NCBI GenBank assembly: GCA_035527845.1
Contig: DATKZT010000070.1
Coordinates: 1 to 64,000, forward strand
Direction of reading: 5' to 3'
Length of the DNA: 64,000 nt
Source of the DNA: JAUWKC01 sp035527845
Lineage (GTDB): Bacteria; Planctomycetota; Phycisphaerae; Sedimentisphaerales; Anaerobacaceae
Part shown: in pieces, positions 53,572 to 62,860 of the stretch
Position numbering within the stretch: position 1 is the first letter of the stretch
Layout: the number at the start of each line of letters is the position of its first letter
Notes under the pieces: model-generated
What the model saw: the letters and a program-made list of their open reading frames with translations, nothing else
Databases searched by the model: none
Told to the model about the DNA's origin: nothing
Translations under genes and position numbers: made by a program

Positions 53572-53782
53572 GTGATCCTTTCTGAATCTTTCTACCCTAC
53601 CTTCTCATTTGCCGGCTCCTGACCGGCTCTAATGTCGACAATAGCTTAACCCATTTTGCGTGGCTTGTCTATCACCACGCGGTAAAGGAAGCGCAAACAA
53701 GGCTGATGACCGGCACCACAGGCTGAACATTTTCCAGGACCTCGTGCAGGTATTTGAAGGATGATGCGATATTCTGCTTTTT

Positions 53783-53811
53783 TGCATAATTTGCAGGCTT
53801 CGGCACGTCAA
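53783..53811 (-). promoter_or_regulatory. Sigma-70-type promoter of the 52147-53571 sulfatase
   Basis: On the - strand, TTGACG (53811-53806) and TATGCA (53788-53783) with a 17-nt spacer. The leader is about 200 nt and no gene is seen in it. Confidence 0.5.
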
Positions 53812-53888
53812 TTAGACTAAACTGAATGCACCTTTAATCCGGGCAAACGCTAAGGTAATGTTAAAGAGTCCTTAGATAGCAACAGCCC

Positions 53889-53920
53889 CTGTTATTCCCC
53901 CGCAAGCGGGAATCCAGGAA
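53889..53920. repeat. REP-like palindrome
   Basis: TGTTATTCCCCCGCAAGCGGGAATCCAG, one short inverted repeat of the family found at 23423 and 29938. The stretch from 53921 to 54010 shows no gene. Confidence 0.6.
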
Positions 53921-54010
53921 AAAAACAGGCTTGAGCCAAAGTCTCAATCAGACAAAAAGCCGGTTCTGTCCGGCGGTTTACGCAGGAATAGGCACTAAGG
54001 AGCAATGTTA

Positions 54011-56365
54011 ATGCAAAGCAACGTTCTTGGAACCAACCCAAAAATCATGTTGATGGTATCGGTGCTGCTGCTGGGTGCGGTGTGCGCAGGTTCGGCATAC
54101 AGTCAAGGCAAGCTCGACCTTTCCAATGCCGTCATAGTACATTCTTCGGCCCAGTCAAGACACGCCAAAGCAGCGGAGCTGCTGCAATATGAGATTCAAA
54201 GGCGCACGGGAATCAGCCTCTCCGTAAGCACCTCTGTGCCGTTCGACGGTTTGCCCGCAATTGTTATGGGCACAGTCGAAGCTTTTCCTGCTTCCTACAC
54301 GGCGCCCACCGGACTGTCTGTCCCGGCCAAAGCCGAAGGATATGCCATCTGGATTGACCGAACAGTCCGGTCGGCGCCCACCGTTTGCCTGGTCGGTCGA
54401 GACGACAGGGGCGCTTTGTTCGCCGCGGCCCGCTTGATGCGTCTGCTGTACCTCGCCCCAAAGCACATTCATCTGGCTGATGATATCCGGATAGCGACTG
54501 CCCCTGACTGCGCAGTTCGCGCCCACCAAATCATCAGGTCAACCCAATGTGAAGACGGCTTTGTTGACTGGCGCGATGCAGCCCAGGAGCAGCAGTATGC
54601 ACGTGACCTGATTCTGTTCGGAACAAACGGCTTCGAGGCGAGGACCCCACGCGACATTGACGATTATCTCGAAGAGCTCGGCATCGACCTTTTCCTCGTG
54701 GTATCATGTCAACGTCTAATCGACCATAACGACCTCAGTGACGACCAGATCAAAAAATTATACACCGATCTGGTCGGCATAGACCATTTCACCACATACG
54801 GCGGCGATGCCAGCGGCTCCAGACCGCCGATGGAAGTCTTTCCAAAAATGGAGCGTGTCGTGCCGCTGGTGCTGCAAAGTCACCCCGGCGCAAAGTGGTG
54901 GTATTCGAATCAGTGCCTCGATGCTCACGCCATTGACTATGACGACTACATCTTCAATTATATCAGGACCAGACAGCCGAGCTGGCTCTACGGAATGGTT
55001 TACGGCCCATGGACGAAACGCGGCATTCCCGAAATTCGTGCCGATCTGCCCTCACAGTACAAGATAAGACGCTATCCGGAAATCTGTCACGTCCGATGGT
55101 GTCAGTACCCGGTTCCGAAATGGGACCGCGTCTGGGCACAGGTCTGGCCCCGCAACCAAAGCATCTACGCGATGCCCCGAATGATGGCACAGATTCACCG
55201 GGCGACCCGCGGGGACACTGTCGGCTTTCTGCCCTACAATCACACCGGATGTTACAACGACCTCAACAAGTTCGTCTGGAGCGCCATGGGCGCCGACCCC
55301 GATGCCAAAGTCGAAGATGTTCTGTATGATTACGGCAAGGCCTTCTTCGCATACGACTTCAAGAAGAATCCTGATGGGGGCAGTTCATCCGAGTCACAGG
55401 ATGCGATAATCGACGCCGGCACGCGGGCGGTTGCGCGGGGGCTCGAGCTCCTCGAAGAAAACTGGACGGGAAATCTTTCTGATAATACGAGCGCCGAAAA
55501 GGCACTGACACTTTGGAAGAAAATCGCGACGAGCATGGGCGGCGTCGGAAAAAACTGGCGACTGGAACTGTTCCTCTACAAGGCCTTTCTCGACGCGCAG
55601 GTCAAACGCAAATACGATGTTGAAATGGCATGCGAGCGGCAGGCATACGAATCGCTCAGGCAGGCCGGGACGACCGGCGTTTCCACCGCGGTCGGCAATG
55701 CCCGTGCCGCACTGGCAAGAATCGACACGGACTTTCAATCAAAGGCGGCCTTTAAGGAGGAACTCCGGTCGTGGGGTCTTACCGATAACTTTGGCGACCT
55801 CGACACCGTCCTGGATAACATATACTCTCCGCTGAACGACAGGAAGTGGCTTGAGAGTCAGTTGGCTGGCGTTACAAGCATGGCGGATATCGAGAAGATT
55901 CTGCATTACGAAGACCCGGGCCCGGGCGGCTTCTATGATAATCTCGGCGTCGCCGGAGAGCAGCCCCACCTTGTCAGACAAAAAACATGGAAGGAGGATC
56001 CCGGTTTCGTGCATTCTCCGATAGAGTGGGTCGATCACAAGCCCGGCTCGGACCGCAGGCACTCGCAAATGACCCATGCGACGTGCCGGTATGACACGCC
56101 CCTTCTGATGCGGTGGGAGGGCCTGGATCCCGCGGCGAGCTATCACATCCGGGTGGTTTACCTCGGCCCCTTCGGTCCGGAATTCACATGCAAGACCGAC
56201 GACGGCCATCTGATTCACGGTCCGAGGGGCAATTCCGATACTACGCCGGTCTCTTACAGCATACCGCCCGCTTCCACCAGTGACGGAGTACTTGAGCTGC
56301 AATGGAGTCTAACTAACCAGGTGCGCGGCGTTTCTGTAACGGAAATCTGGCTCATCAAAGACTGA
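54011..56365 (+). CDS. Exported GH20/GH67-like glycoside hydrolase
   Basis: A 784-residue exported protein. Signal peptide KIMLMVSVLLLGAVCAGSAYSQ. Residues 20-150 form a domain of the type found before GH20 and GH67 catalytic barrels (AELLQYEIQRRTGISLSVST, VGRDDRGALFAAARLMRLL). The middle looks like a TIM-barrel region (LILFGTNGFEARTP, VVPLVLQSHPGAKWWYSNQ, SWLYGMVYGPWTK), followed by helices and a C-terminal beta domain. I cannot identify the catalytic acids with certainty. I chose ATG 54011 because AGGAG lies 8 nt upstream; 54005 would be too close. Probably acts on a polysaccharide stripped of sulfate by the neighbouring sulfatases. Confidence 0.72.
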   Translation: MQSNVLGTNPKIMLMVSVLLLGAVCAGSAYSQGKLDLSNAVIVHSSAQSRHAKAAELLQYEIQRRTGISLSVSTSVPFDGLPAIVMGTVEAFPASYTAPTGLSVPAKAEGYAIWIDRTVRSAPTVCLVGRDDRGALFAAARLMRLLYLAPKHIHLADDIRIATAPDCAVRAHQIIRSTQCEDGFVDWRDAAQEQQYARDLILFGTNGFEARTPRDIDDYLEELGIDLFLVVSCQRLIDHNDLSDDQIKKLYTDLVGIDHFTTYGGDASGSRPPMEVFPKMERVVPLVLQSHPGAKWWYSNQCLDAHAIDYDDYIFNYIRTRQPSWLYGMVYGPWTKRGIPEIRADLPSQYKIRRYPEICHVRWCQYPVPKWDRVWAQVWPRNQSIYAMPRMMAQIHRATRGDTVGFLPYNHTGCYNDLNKFVWSAMGADPDAKVEDVLYDYGKAFFAYDFKKNPDGGSSSESQDAIIDAGTRAVARGLELLEENWTGNLSDNTSAEKALTLWKKIATSMGGVGKNWRLELFLYKAFLDAQVKRKYDVEMACERQAYESLRQAGTTGVSTAVGNARAALARIDTDFQSKAAFKEELRSWGLTDNFGDLDTVLDNIYSPLNDRKWLESQLAGVTSMADIEKILHYEDPGPGGFYDNLGVAGEQPHLVRQKTWKEDPGFVHSPIEWVDHKPGSDRRHSQMTHATCRYDTPLLMRWEGLDPAASYHIRVVYLGPFGPEFTCKTDDGHLIHGPRGNSDTTPVSYSIPPASTSDGVLELQWSLTNQVRGVSVTEIWLIKD

Positions 56366-56409
56366 CAAGAAAATCGGGACTATTATGAAGTCCGAGCGTA
56401 TCAACCGCC

Positions 56410-57804
56410 CTAAGGGGATTCGGCCTTAACGGACTTTCGCCACTGCTGCAGAAGTTCATGAAGCTCTCTGGTTCTGGCGGGCATTTTCGCAGCCATGTCA
56501 TTCTGCTCACCGATATCGTCCGCGAGGTTGTACAGCTCGAGATGTCCGTCATCGAAGAATTCGAGCAGCTTCCAGTTGGCTTTGCGAATGGCGCTGCAGG
56601 AACGGCCGCCCAAAAAGTGCGGTTTCTGCAGGGGATAATGCCAGTATAGCGTGTCACGAGCCAACGAAGCGCTCGGATCTTTGAGAAGGGGCAGAATCGA
56701 GACGCCGTCGAGGTACTGGTCGGACGGGGGCGTTACACCGACAATCCGGCACAACGTCGGATAGAAATCAATCACGCACACAGGCGTCTCGCAGACGGCG
56801 CCGCGCGGCGTCACGTGCGGCAAACGGACAATCAGCGGCACACGGATACCACCCTCATACAGCGTGGATTTACCTTCCCGCAGTGGCGCATTGGTCGTGA
56901 CCCGGCTCTCACCGCCGTTGTCCGACGTGAAGACAATGACAGTGTTTTCGGCAAGTCCTGATTGTTCGAGCTTTTCCATAATCATACCGACGCCGTCGTC
57001 TATGCTCTCGAGCTGAGCGGCGAGGTGGACGTTATTCTTCGGCGCCTTTGGGCCGTCGCCGGCGCCTGGTTTTTGCGAGTACTTTTCCACCAACTGCGGC
57101 TTGCCCACAAGTCGGGTGTGAACCGCGTAGTGACTCAGGTAAAGGAAAAACGGGTGGTTGCGGTGCCGCTCGATGAACTCGACGGCTTCGAGGTTCTGCC
57201 GGTCGGTAAGAAACTCCCTTTCGGGCAGGCGCCTTGCGATATCGGGATTGAAGTGGTACGGGTGGAAATAGCTGCCGCCAGCGATGCCGTGGCTTTCTGA
57301 GACAATGGTCTCGTCGAAGCCGTGGACGGCTGGCGGGAACTCCTGCACGCCGCTGCTGGCGTAGCCTGTGAGGTGCCATTTGCCGATAATTCCGGTTGTG
57401 TAGCCTGCGGACTTCAGCAGCTCAGCGATGGTGGTGTAGTCGGTTGAAAGGTGGTTGGTGTCATCGGGCTACAGGTAGTTGGTCATGCCGACGCGGGCCG
57501 GATATTGTCCGGTCATCAGACTTGCGCGGTACGGCGAGCAGACGGGCGCAGATGCGTAGGCCTGGGTGAAGCGCACGCCCCCTGCGGCCAGCCGGTCAAG
57601 ATTGGGCGTCTCATTGAACCGGTTGCCATAGCAGCCCAATTCGGCCCAGCCGAGGTCATCGGCCAGGATGAAGATGATGTTCGGCGGTCTTTCCCTGCCG
57701 GTGTTTTTCGCCGATGGCATAGTGCATCCCGGCAGCGTCAACGCGGCGGCGCCGGCGCCAATTGCCTTGAAGAAATCACGCCGGGTACAATGACATGTCC
57801 CCAT
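56410..57804 (-). pseudogene. Type I sulfatase gene interrupted by one in-frame UAG
   Basis: Both halves share a frame (57804 and 57348 differ by a multiple of three). The first half has a Tat signal (TRRDFFKAIGAGAAALTLPGC), LADDLG and formylglycine motif C89-SPYR, and ends VGMTNYL-UAG at codon 112 (57471-57469). The next codons continue in frame as PDDTNHLSTDYTTIAELLKS and GIIGKWHLTGYA, then the usual sulfatase body with TSDNGGE and KANWKLLEFF. Without suppression the product ends just after the CxPxR site. It could be a recent nonsense mutation, an assembly error or, least likely, readthrough. Confidence 0.85.
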
Positions 57805-57832
57805 ATAGCCTGCACACTCCTTTCTATTCCGG

Positions 57833-59401
57833 TCAGAACCTGCCGACCGCGGGTTTAATCCCGCCGGCGTCGGGCCACGTCGGGCCTTGACGCCGGATCT
57901 CGCTCCACAGCTCGTTCATCTGGGTAATAAGAGACTGAAGATGCCCGGTCTTCTGCGAGGCCAGGTCGATTTTCTGGCTGGCGTCGGTCCTGAGGTTATA
58001 CAGTTCGAAGCGAGCCATCTTTGTGGTTTTGATCCATTCCATAATCCGCTCACCGGCGGCAGGCTCTTGGGCGAATCCGAGCAGAACCTCGTCGCCCATT
58101 CGCATCGCCATATTGGGAACGCCGGTGAAGTTGATGTTCCAGCAAAGCGGCCGGGTGCGTTCGAGGGTCCCGCCTTCGAATACCGGCGTAATGCTGACAC
58201 CGTCAAGTGTGCGGTCGGTTGGAATTTGTGCATCGCACAATTCGCACAGTGTGGGCAGCAGGTCCACACTGCTGACCGGCTCCGAGCAGACCCGGCCCGG
58301 CCTGATTCCTTTCGGCCAGCGGATGATGCCGGGGACGCGAATGCCGCCTTCATAGAGATGGCGCTTCATACCTCTCAAGCGACCCGGCGTTCCCGCACAT
58401 AGTCTGCGCAGCGGGTCCAGCCCGGTTGAGCCGCCGGGATATTCGGGACCGTTATCGCTGGTAAAGATTACCAGAGTGTTTTCCACCAGCCCCATTTCCT
58501 GCAACGCACCCATAAGCGAACCGAAAGCGGCGTCAAGCTGCGTCACCGTGCCATAGTAGTATCTCTTTTCTGCCGGAGTGTTATCAGAAGGATAACGCGG
58601 AACGCGGCCGTAAGCGATTTTATCTTCGAGCGCGCGAACCTCCGGCGTGTCATACATACGCATGTATTGCGCCGGCGGGTCCAGGGGCGTATGCGGCTCG
58701 TGCGTACAGATTTCTAAAAAGAAAGGCTGCTCGGGCCTGCGCTTCTTCAGCCAATCTATAGCATCATTAACCACCACATCACAGTACCAGCCTTTTGTCG
58801 GACCGACCGGTTTGCCGTTGCAAACGAAATTTTCCGGATTTTGGGGACCGCCAAAACTGTTGACCTCGGTTGCAAACCAGTGGTCGAAGCCCTGGTCGCC
58901 GGGCGTGGGATGCCTGCCGTCGAAACTGCCGAGGTGCCACTTGCCGAGAAAGCACGTGGCGTAGCCGGCGTCGTGCAGCAGTTCCGCAATGGTTTTTTCC
59001 TCGCTGCGCAGATGGACGTTGTCGCCGGCCAGGTGATATACGCCGGTGCGATAGGAACAGCGGCCGGTAAGCAAACCGGCGCGGGCCGGTGAACAAATTG
59101 GCGCCGCCGAATAGCAATCCGTAAAGCGGATGCCCTGCCTGGCAAACTCATCCAGGTTCGGCGTCTTCATGAACGGATGTCCGTAACAGGCGAGGTCGCC
59201 ATAGCCGAGGTCATCAGCGAGGAAGACGACCACATTGGGCCGGGCGGAATTTCCCCTTTCGGCAGAAGACCGGGCACGCCGTAAGCCCACAGCTCCACAT
59301 CCCGCTGGGGCCAGGCTAATTACGCCAAATCCGATCCCTTTAAGGAATTTACGACGACTTATTTTTTCAAGTCTCAGCTCTTTTTCCCAATCATAATTCA
59401 T
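57833..59401 (-). CDS. Type I sulfatase (Cys-type, Tat signal)
   Basis: A 522-residue sulfatase. The Tat signal is preceded by a longer charged N terminus (MNYDWEKELRLEKISRRKFLKGIGFG). Metal-site LADDLG, formylglycine C103-SPAR, GKWHLGS and TSDNGPE. A loop of about 30 residues around 215-250 (RRPEQPFFLEICTHEPHTPL) and an extended C terminus distinguish it. It is 28 nt upstream of the interrupted sulfatase and 111 nt downstream of the PhoD-like gene on the same strand. Confidence 0.92.
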   Translation of the reverse strand: MNYDWEKELRLEKISRRKFLKGIGFGVISLAPAGCGAVGLRRARSSAERGNSARPNVVVFLADDLGYGDLACYGHPFMKTPNLDEFARQGIRFTDCYSAAPICSPARAGLLTGRCSYRTGVYHLAGDNVHLRSEEKTIAELLHDAGYATCFLGKWHLGSFDGRHPTPGDQGFDHWFATEVNSFGGPQNPENFVCNGKPVGPTKGWYCDVVVNDAIDWLKKRRPEQPFFLEICTHEPHTPLDPPAQYMRMYDTPEVRALEDKIAYGRVPRYPSDNTPAEKRYYYGTVTQLDAAFGSLMGALQEMGLVENTLVIFTSDNGPEYPGGSTGLDPLRRLCAGTPGRLRGMKRHLYEGGIRVPGIIRWPKGIRPGRVCSEPVSSVDLLPTLCELCDAQIPTDRTLDGVSITPVFEGGTLERTRPLCWNINFTGVPNMAMRMGDEVLLGFAQEPAAGERIMEWIKTTKMARFELYNLRTDASQKIDLASQKTGHLQSLITQMNELWSEIRRQGPTWPDAGGIKPAVGRF

Positions 59402-59512
59402 CTTTCAGTAGCTATGATAAACCATCAGCCGGCCGAGTCCAACTCTAAATCGCGGACCCGCGAGACCTCACATATCGAAAGAAAACCAAATGAGAAAAAA
59501 ATGCCGGGTGAT

Positions 59513-61345
59513 TTAGAACTGCACATCCACGGTTTCGATCTTGTCCGGCGGCAAGGCCGCCAGCCCGGTGAGAACCTTCATTCTACCTGTCTCCGGTTCG
59601 CCCACTCTGATTGTGTACCTGCCTTCTTCGAAGACCTTGGGTCGAAATGTGGCCCCGTTCATACGAACGGTGTAAAGAATCTCACCATCGGACTCGTCAA
59701 TCACCTGCACGACAGGATTTGTCATGCCGGAAACTTCAATTGTCGGAAGATAAGCGACCGGGTTTCTCGCGTAGTTGTCCTGCTGTCTGATGGTCACGGG
59801 CCAGCCGGGATACTGCTGCGCTTGCGCCCCTGCGACATCGACGTTTCTCGGCCAACACTCTGCGGTGATTTCTCTTGTTCTCTTGTTGAATCTGACGACG
59901 CCAAAACCAGCCGCCCTCGTTGTGAGCTTGTCGTGGTTCTCTTCGGGGGTGGGATTGGCGACGGCGAGCATGGTGATTTTGTTGCCGAAACCATCGAGAA
60001 ATTCGCCCAAATGTTCGGGCATTGCGGGCCCGCGGTTTCCGCCCGGTTCAAGAGGCGCCCACCAGCGCAGGTAAAGGTTTGCAATGGACGGCACACAGAA
60101 ACTGTAGCCGGCGTCGTTCCAGTCATCGATGCCGTGATGAATGAACGTACCGAGGTGTTGGTCGCCGCCGATCATAAAGGCGAAGGACTTGCGGATTTCT
60201 CCAAGGGCCCTGTCGCGCCCGCTCTTCGGCCAGCCGTTGGAGTCGAGGTCGGCGAGCAGGCGGTAACTGCGTTTGCCGTGAAGATGCGCCGAGCCGCAGA
60301 ACACGGTCTGCGAAAGCACGCACTTCATATCGCAGCGGCGCCAGTCAGCGGCCCAGGCCCTGAGAAATTTGAGCTGGCGCTCGCCCAGCAATTCGGCACC
60401 GGAAACGTCGAGGCTTTTCGGATCGTAATTGGGGTCGGTGACATGGTCGGGTCTCGGTCCCATCTGCGGAACAAAGCCCTGGGGCCCTGACTTGAACTTG
60501 CGGTCCTCAATTATCGCAAAGCTCACCCGCCCCACCGTCAGTGAAGTATGGTACACACCGATGCCGCGCTGTATGGGCGTGGGGTCGTACGGGTCCGGCA
60601 GGTGACTCGTCTGAGCCCGCTCGACCATCTTGACGTATTCAACCGGGGCGGCGTATCCACCGTCATGGCCGGCACGCGTGTTGGACTTCCTGCCGCCGGC
60701 GCCCCACAAGTTGGAATGACCCACATCGTGGTCATCTGGTATTGTGACCGTCGGAATGTTGCGGATAACATCGCCGAAATCTCTGCCGAATTTGAGCCAA
60801 TAGGCGTAGTGGTTGCGGTGGTCGTAAACCTGGTCGCCGGAGAAGAACAAGAGGTCAGGATTCAGCTTCTTGATGTTTTCGACAATGTCTGTCCTGGGTA
60901 TGTCCCCGCCGTGCTTTGGATAGATTGAGTTTCCGGTGAATGCAGCAACGACAATGGTCTCTTTGTCGACGGGGTCTTTGCGAATTATCCCCGTGTAATA
61001 TGCGTTCTTACCGTGGGCGACCCGGTATTCAATGTCCTTCGTGGTATCCCAATTTTCTGCGCGGAACAGTGCGGTCCAGCCGTCCTCGATTACCGGCGCT
61101 TGCGCTATCTGTTTCCACCTTCCATCCTGCCTGACTTCGAACCGAACCACCTTGTCCTCATCCTGCTTCAAGGGATCAAGCTGGGCCGTCATTTTCAGGA
61201 TATTATCGTGGACCGTGTACAGGGTAAAGCAAATGACCTTGTCTCTGGCAACTTCGGGAACCTCCAGCAGGTCCGCGCCGCCGGCACGAAGCAGCAGGGT
61301 CAGACTAATACATACGAAAATCAGGTTCAGTGTCTTTGTTCGCAT
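59513..61345 (-). CDS. Exported PhoD-like metallophosphoesterase, second type
   Basis: A 610-residue exported enzyme. Signal peptide LNLIFVCISLTLLLRAGGA, beta-sandwich region, then metal-site motifs LLFFSGDQVYDHRN, TIPDDHDVGHSN, VFCGSAHLHGK and FMIGGDQHLGTFIH in the usual PhoD order. It ends in a beta domain (YTIRVGEPETGRMKVLT). It differs markedly from the PhoD-like protein at 34411-35901 in length and motifs, so the two are not recent duplicates. It sits between two sulfatases on the - strand. Substrate unknown. Confidence 0.82.
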   Translation of the reverse strand: MRTKTLNLIFVCISLTLLLRAGGADLLEVPEVARDKVICFTLYTVHDNILKMTAQLDPLKQDEDKVVRFEVRQDGRWKQIAQAPVIEDGWTALFRAENWDTTKDIEYRVAHGKNAYYTGIIRKDPVDKETIVVAAFTGNSIYPKHGGDIPRTDIVENIKKLNPDLLFFSGDQVYDHRNHYAYWLKFGRDFGDVIRNIPTVTIPDDHDVGHSNLWGAGGRKSNTRAGHDGGYAAPVEYVKMVERAQTSHLPDPYDPTPIQRGIGVYHTSLTVGRVSFAIIEDRKFKSGPQGFVPQMGPRPDHVTDPNYDPKSLDVSGAELLGERQLKFLRAWAADWRRCDMKCVLSQTVFCGSAHLHGKRSYRLLADLDSNGWPKSGRDRALGEIRKSFAFMIGGDQHLGTFIHHGIDDWNDAGYSFCVPSIANLYLRWWAPLEPGGNRGPAMPEHLGEFLDGFGNKITMLAVANPTPEENHDKLTTRAAGFGVVRFNKRTREITAECWPRNVDVAGAQAQQYPGWPVTIRQQDNYARNPVAYLPTIEVSGMTNPVVQVIDESDGEILYTVRMNGATFRPKVFEEGRYTIRVGEPETGRMKVLTGLAALPPDKIETVDVQF

Positions 61346-61379
61346 GTTCGCTCCTTTCGGCTTGGCGTTACCACCGGCA

Positions 61380-62858
61380 TCACAACTCTGTCGCTGGCAA
61401 AGCCGGATCGTTAATGCTTCGCATTTTGTCCAGCAATTTCGCGTTCAGGGACCGGCGTACGTTCTGGATGCGAGGCTCGGGCGAGTCAATCAGGTTGGCT
61501 GTCTCGGCGGGGTCGTTCGCCAAATCGTACAATTCATCCTTTATGAAATGGTCGAAGTCACGGACCAGCTTCCAGCGGCGTGTTCGGTAAGCCCGCATGA
61601 CACCCGCTCCCCGCATCGTGTATTGCACGAACAGGTCGTTGTCCCATTCGACCACGCTGCCTTTTAGTAGAGGCAGAAAATCCCGACCGCGGATGGTTTG
61701 GTCCTTCGGCACACTCAATGCCGCCATCGCCAGCACCGTCGGAAACCAGTCGAGAAAAGAAATGGTCTGTTCAATGGTCTTTCCGGGCGTGATGACGCCG
61801 GGCCAGCGTATGAGTGCAGGGACGCGCAGCGAGTTATCGTAGAGATTCGGGCGCTCTTGACGATTGTCGGTAAGCGTCCAGCTTGCGTTGCCCTTTCCCT
61901 CGACAGCGTTATGGCCGACGTTGTAGCCATTGTCCGAGGTGAATATGACCACGGTATTGTCGGTGAGTTTGAGGTCATCAAGCAGTTCCAGAATCCGGGC
62001 CAGATTGCGGTCCACACTTGCGACGCTGCCGAGGTATTCACGCATCATTCGCTCGACGAGCGGCACATCCAGCTTCGGAAAATCCGGGTCAGGAATTTCG
62101 GGGTCCATATTTTCGAAGCGGCTGAAGTCGGCTTCACTTAAAGGCAGCCACGTGTGTCCCCGGTCCGACGCCCGGCTGATGGTGCTCGCGTGCGGCGCCC
62201 AGTAGTGCAAAGAAAGCATGAACGGTCCACCCTTTTTGCGGCGGATAAAATCGACAGCGTAGTCGGTAAGAATATCCGGCGTGTAGCCCTGCGCCTGCTG
62301 AACCTCGCCGTTCACTTCAATTTTCGGATTCTTCGATGTCTCGCCGCCCCAGCGAAAGCCGGTGAATTCATTGTAGCCGAAAAGCCTGGGGTGATACTCG
62401 TCTTTCTCTCCGAGATGCCATTTTCCAATCAGGCCGGTTGTGTAGCCGGCGCCCGCCAGCATTCGAGGCCAGGCCGCAAAGCTCGGCTCGAGACCCGCTT
62501 TCTTACTCTTGATAAAATCGGTGATACCGAGTTCGGTGCTGTACCTGCTGGTGAGCAGCGAAGCGCGTGAGGGACTGCATACAGGGGTGGTGACAAAGCA
62601 GTTGGTCAGACGAACACCTTCGCTCCGCAATTTGTTCATATTCGGAGTATAGGCGTCGGGATTCGGCGCCGCGCCGAACGCCCAGGGCGCCTGGTCGTCG
62701 GTCAGTATGAAGATAATGTTTGGTCTTCGTCGCGGGACATCTGGTGTGGGTCGTCTCCCGGTCGCGGCACATCCGGCGAGGGCCGTCGCGGCGGCACCGG
62801 CGCCAACGGCTTTGAGGAAATCGCGACGTGTCCACATTGGAACGTTCGTCTCTGCCAT
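61380..62858 (-). CDS. Type I sulfatase (Cys-type, Tat signal)
   Basis: A 492-residue sulfatase. Tat signal TRRDFLKAVGAGAAATALAGC with lipobox-like Cys30, metal-site LTDDQA in place of ADDLG, formylglycine C94-SPSR, GKWHLGE, TSDNGYN and C-terminal RRWKLVRDFDHF. The ATG at 62858 lies 2 nt after the stop of the upstream sulfatase (TGA-AG-ATG) with a GGAGAGCTGAAG site, indicating translational coupling. The longer frame upstream is the other gene read in a different frame. Confidence 0.93.
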   Translation of the reverse strand: MAETNVPMWTRRDFLKAVGAGAAATALAGCAATGRRPTPDVPRRRPNIIFILTDDQAPWAFGAAPNPDAYTPNMNKLRSEGVRLTNCFVTTPVCSPSRASLLTSRYSTELGITDFIKSKKAGLEPSFAAWPRMLAGAGYTTGLIGKWHLGEKDEYHPRLFGYNEFTGFRWGGETSKNPKIEVNGEVQQAQGYTPDILTDYAVDFIRRKKGGPFMLSLHYWAPHASTISRASDRGHTWLPLSEADFSRFENMDPEIPDPDFPKLDVPLVERMMREYLGSVASVDRNLARILELLDDLKLTDNTVVIFTSDNGYNVGHNAVEGKGNASWTLTDNRQERPNLYDNSLRVPALIRWPGVITPGKTIEQTISFLDWFPTVLAMAALSVPKDQTIRGRDFLPLLKGSVVEWDNDLFVQYTMRGAGVMRAYRTRRWKLVRDFDHFIKDELYDLANDPAETANLIDSPEPRIQNVRRSLNAKLLDKMRSINDPALPATEL

Positions 62859-62860
62859 CT

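Noticed and set aside
57469..57471. UAG as a pyrrolysine codon
   Set aside because: No pyrrolysine genes or tRNA are visible, and homologues have ordinary residues at this variable place. A nonsense mutation or sequence error is simpler.
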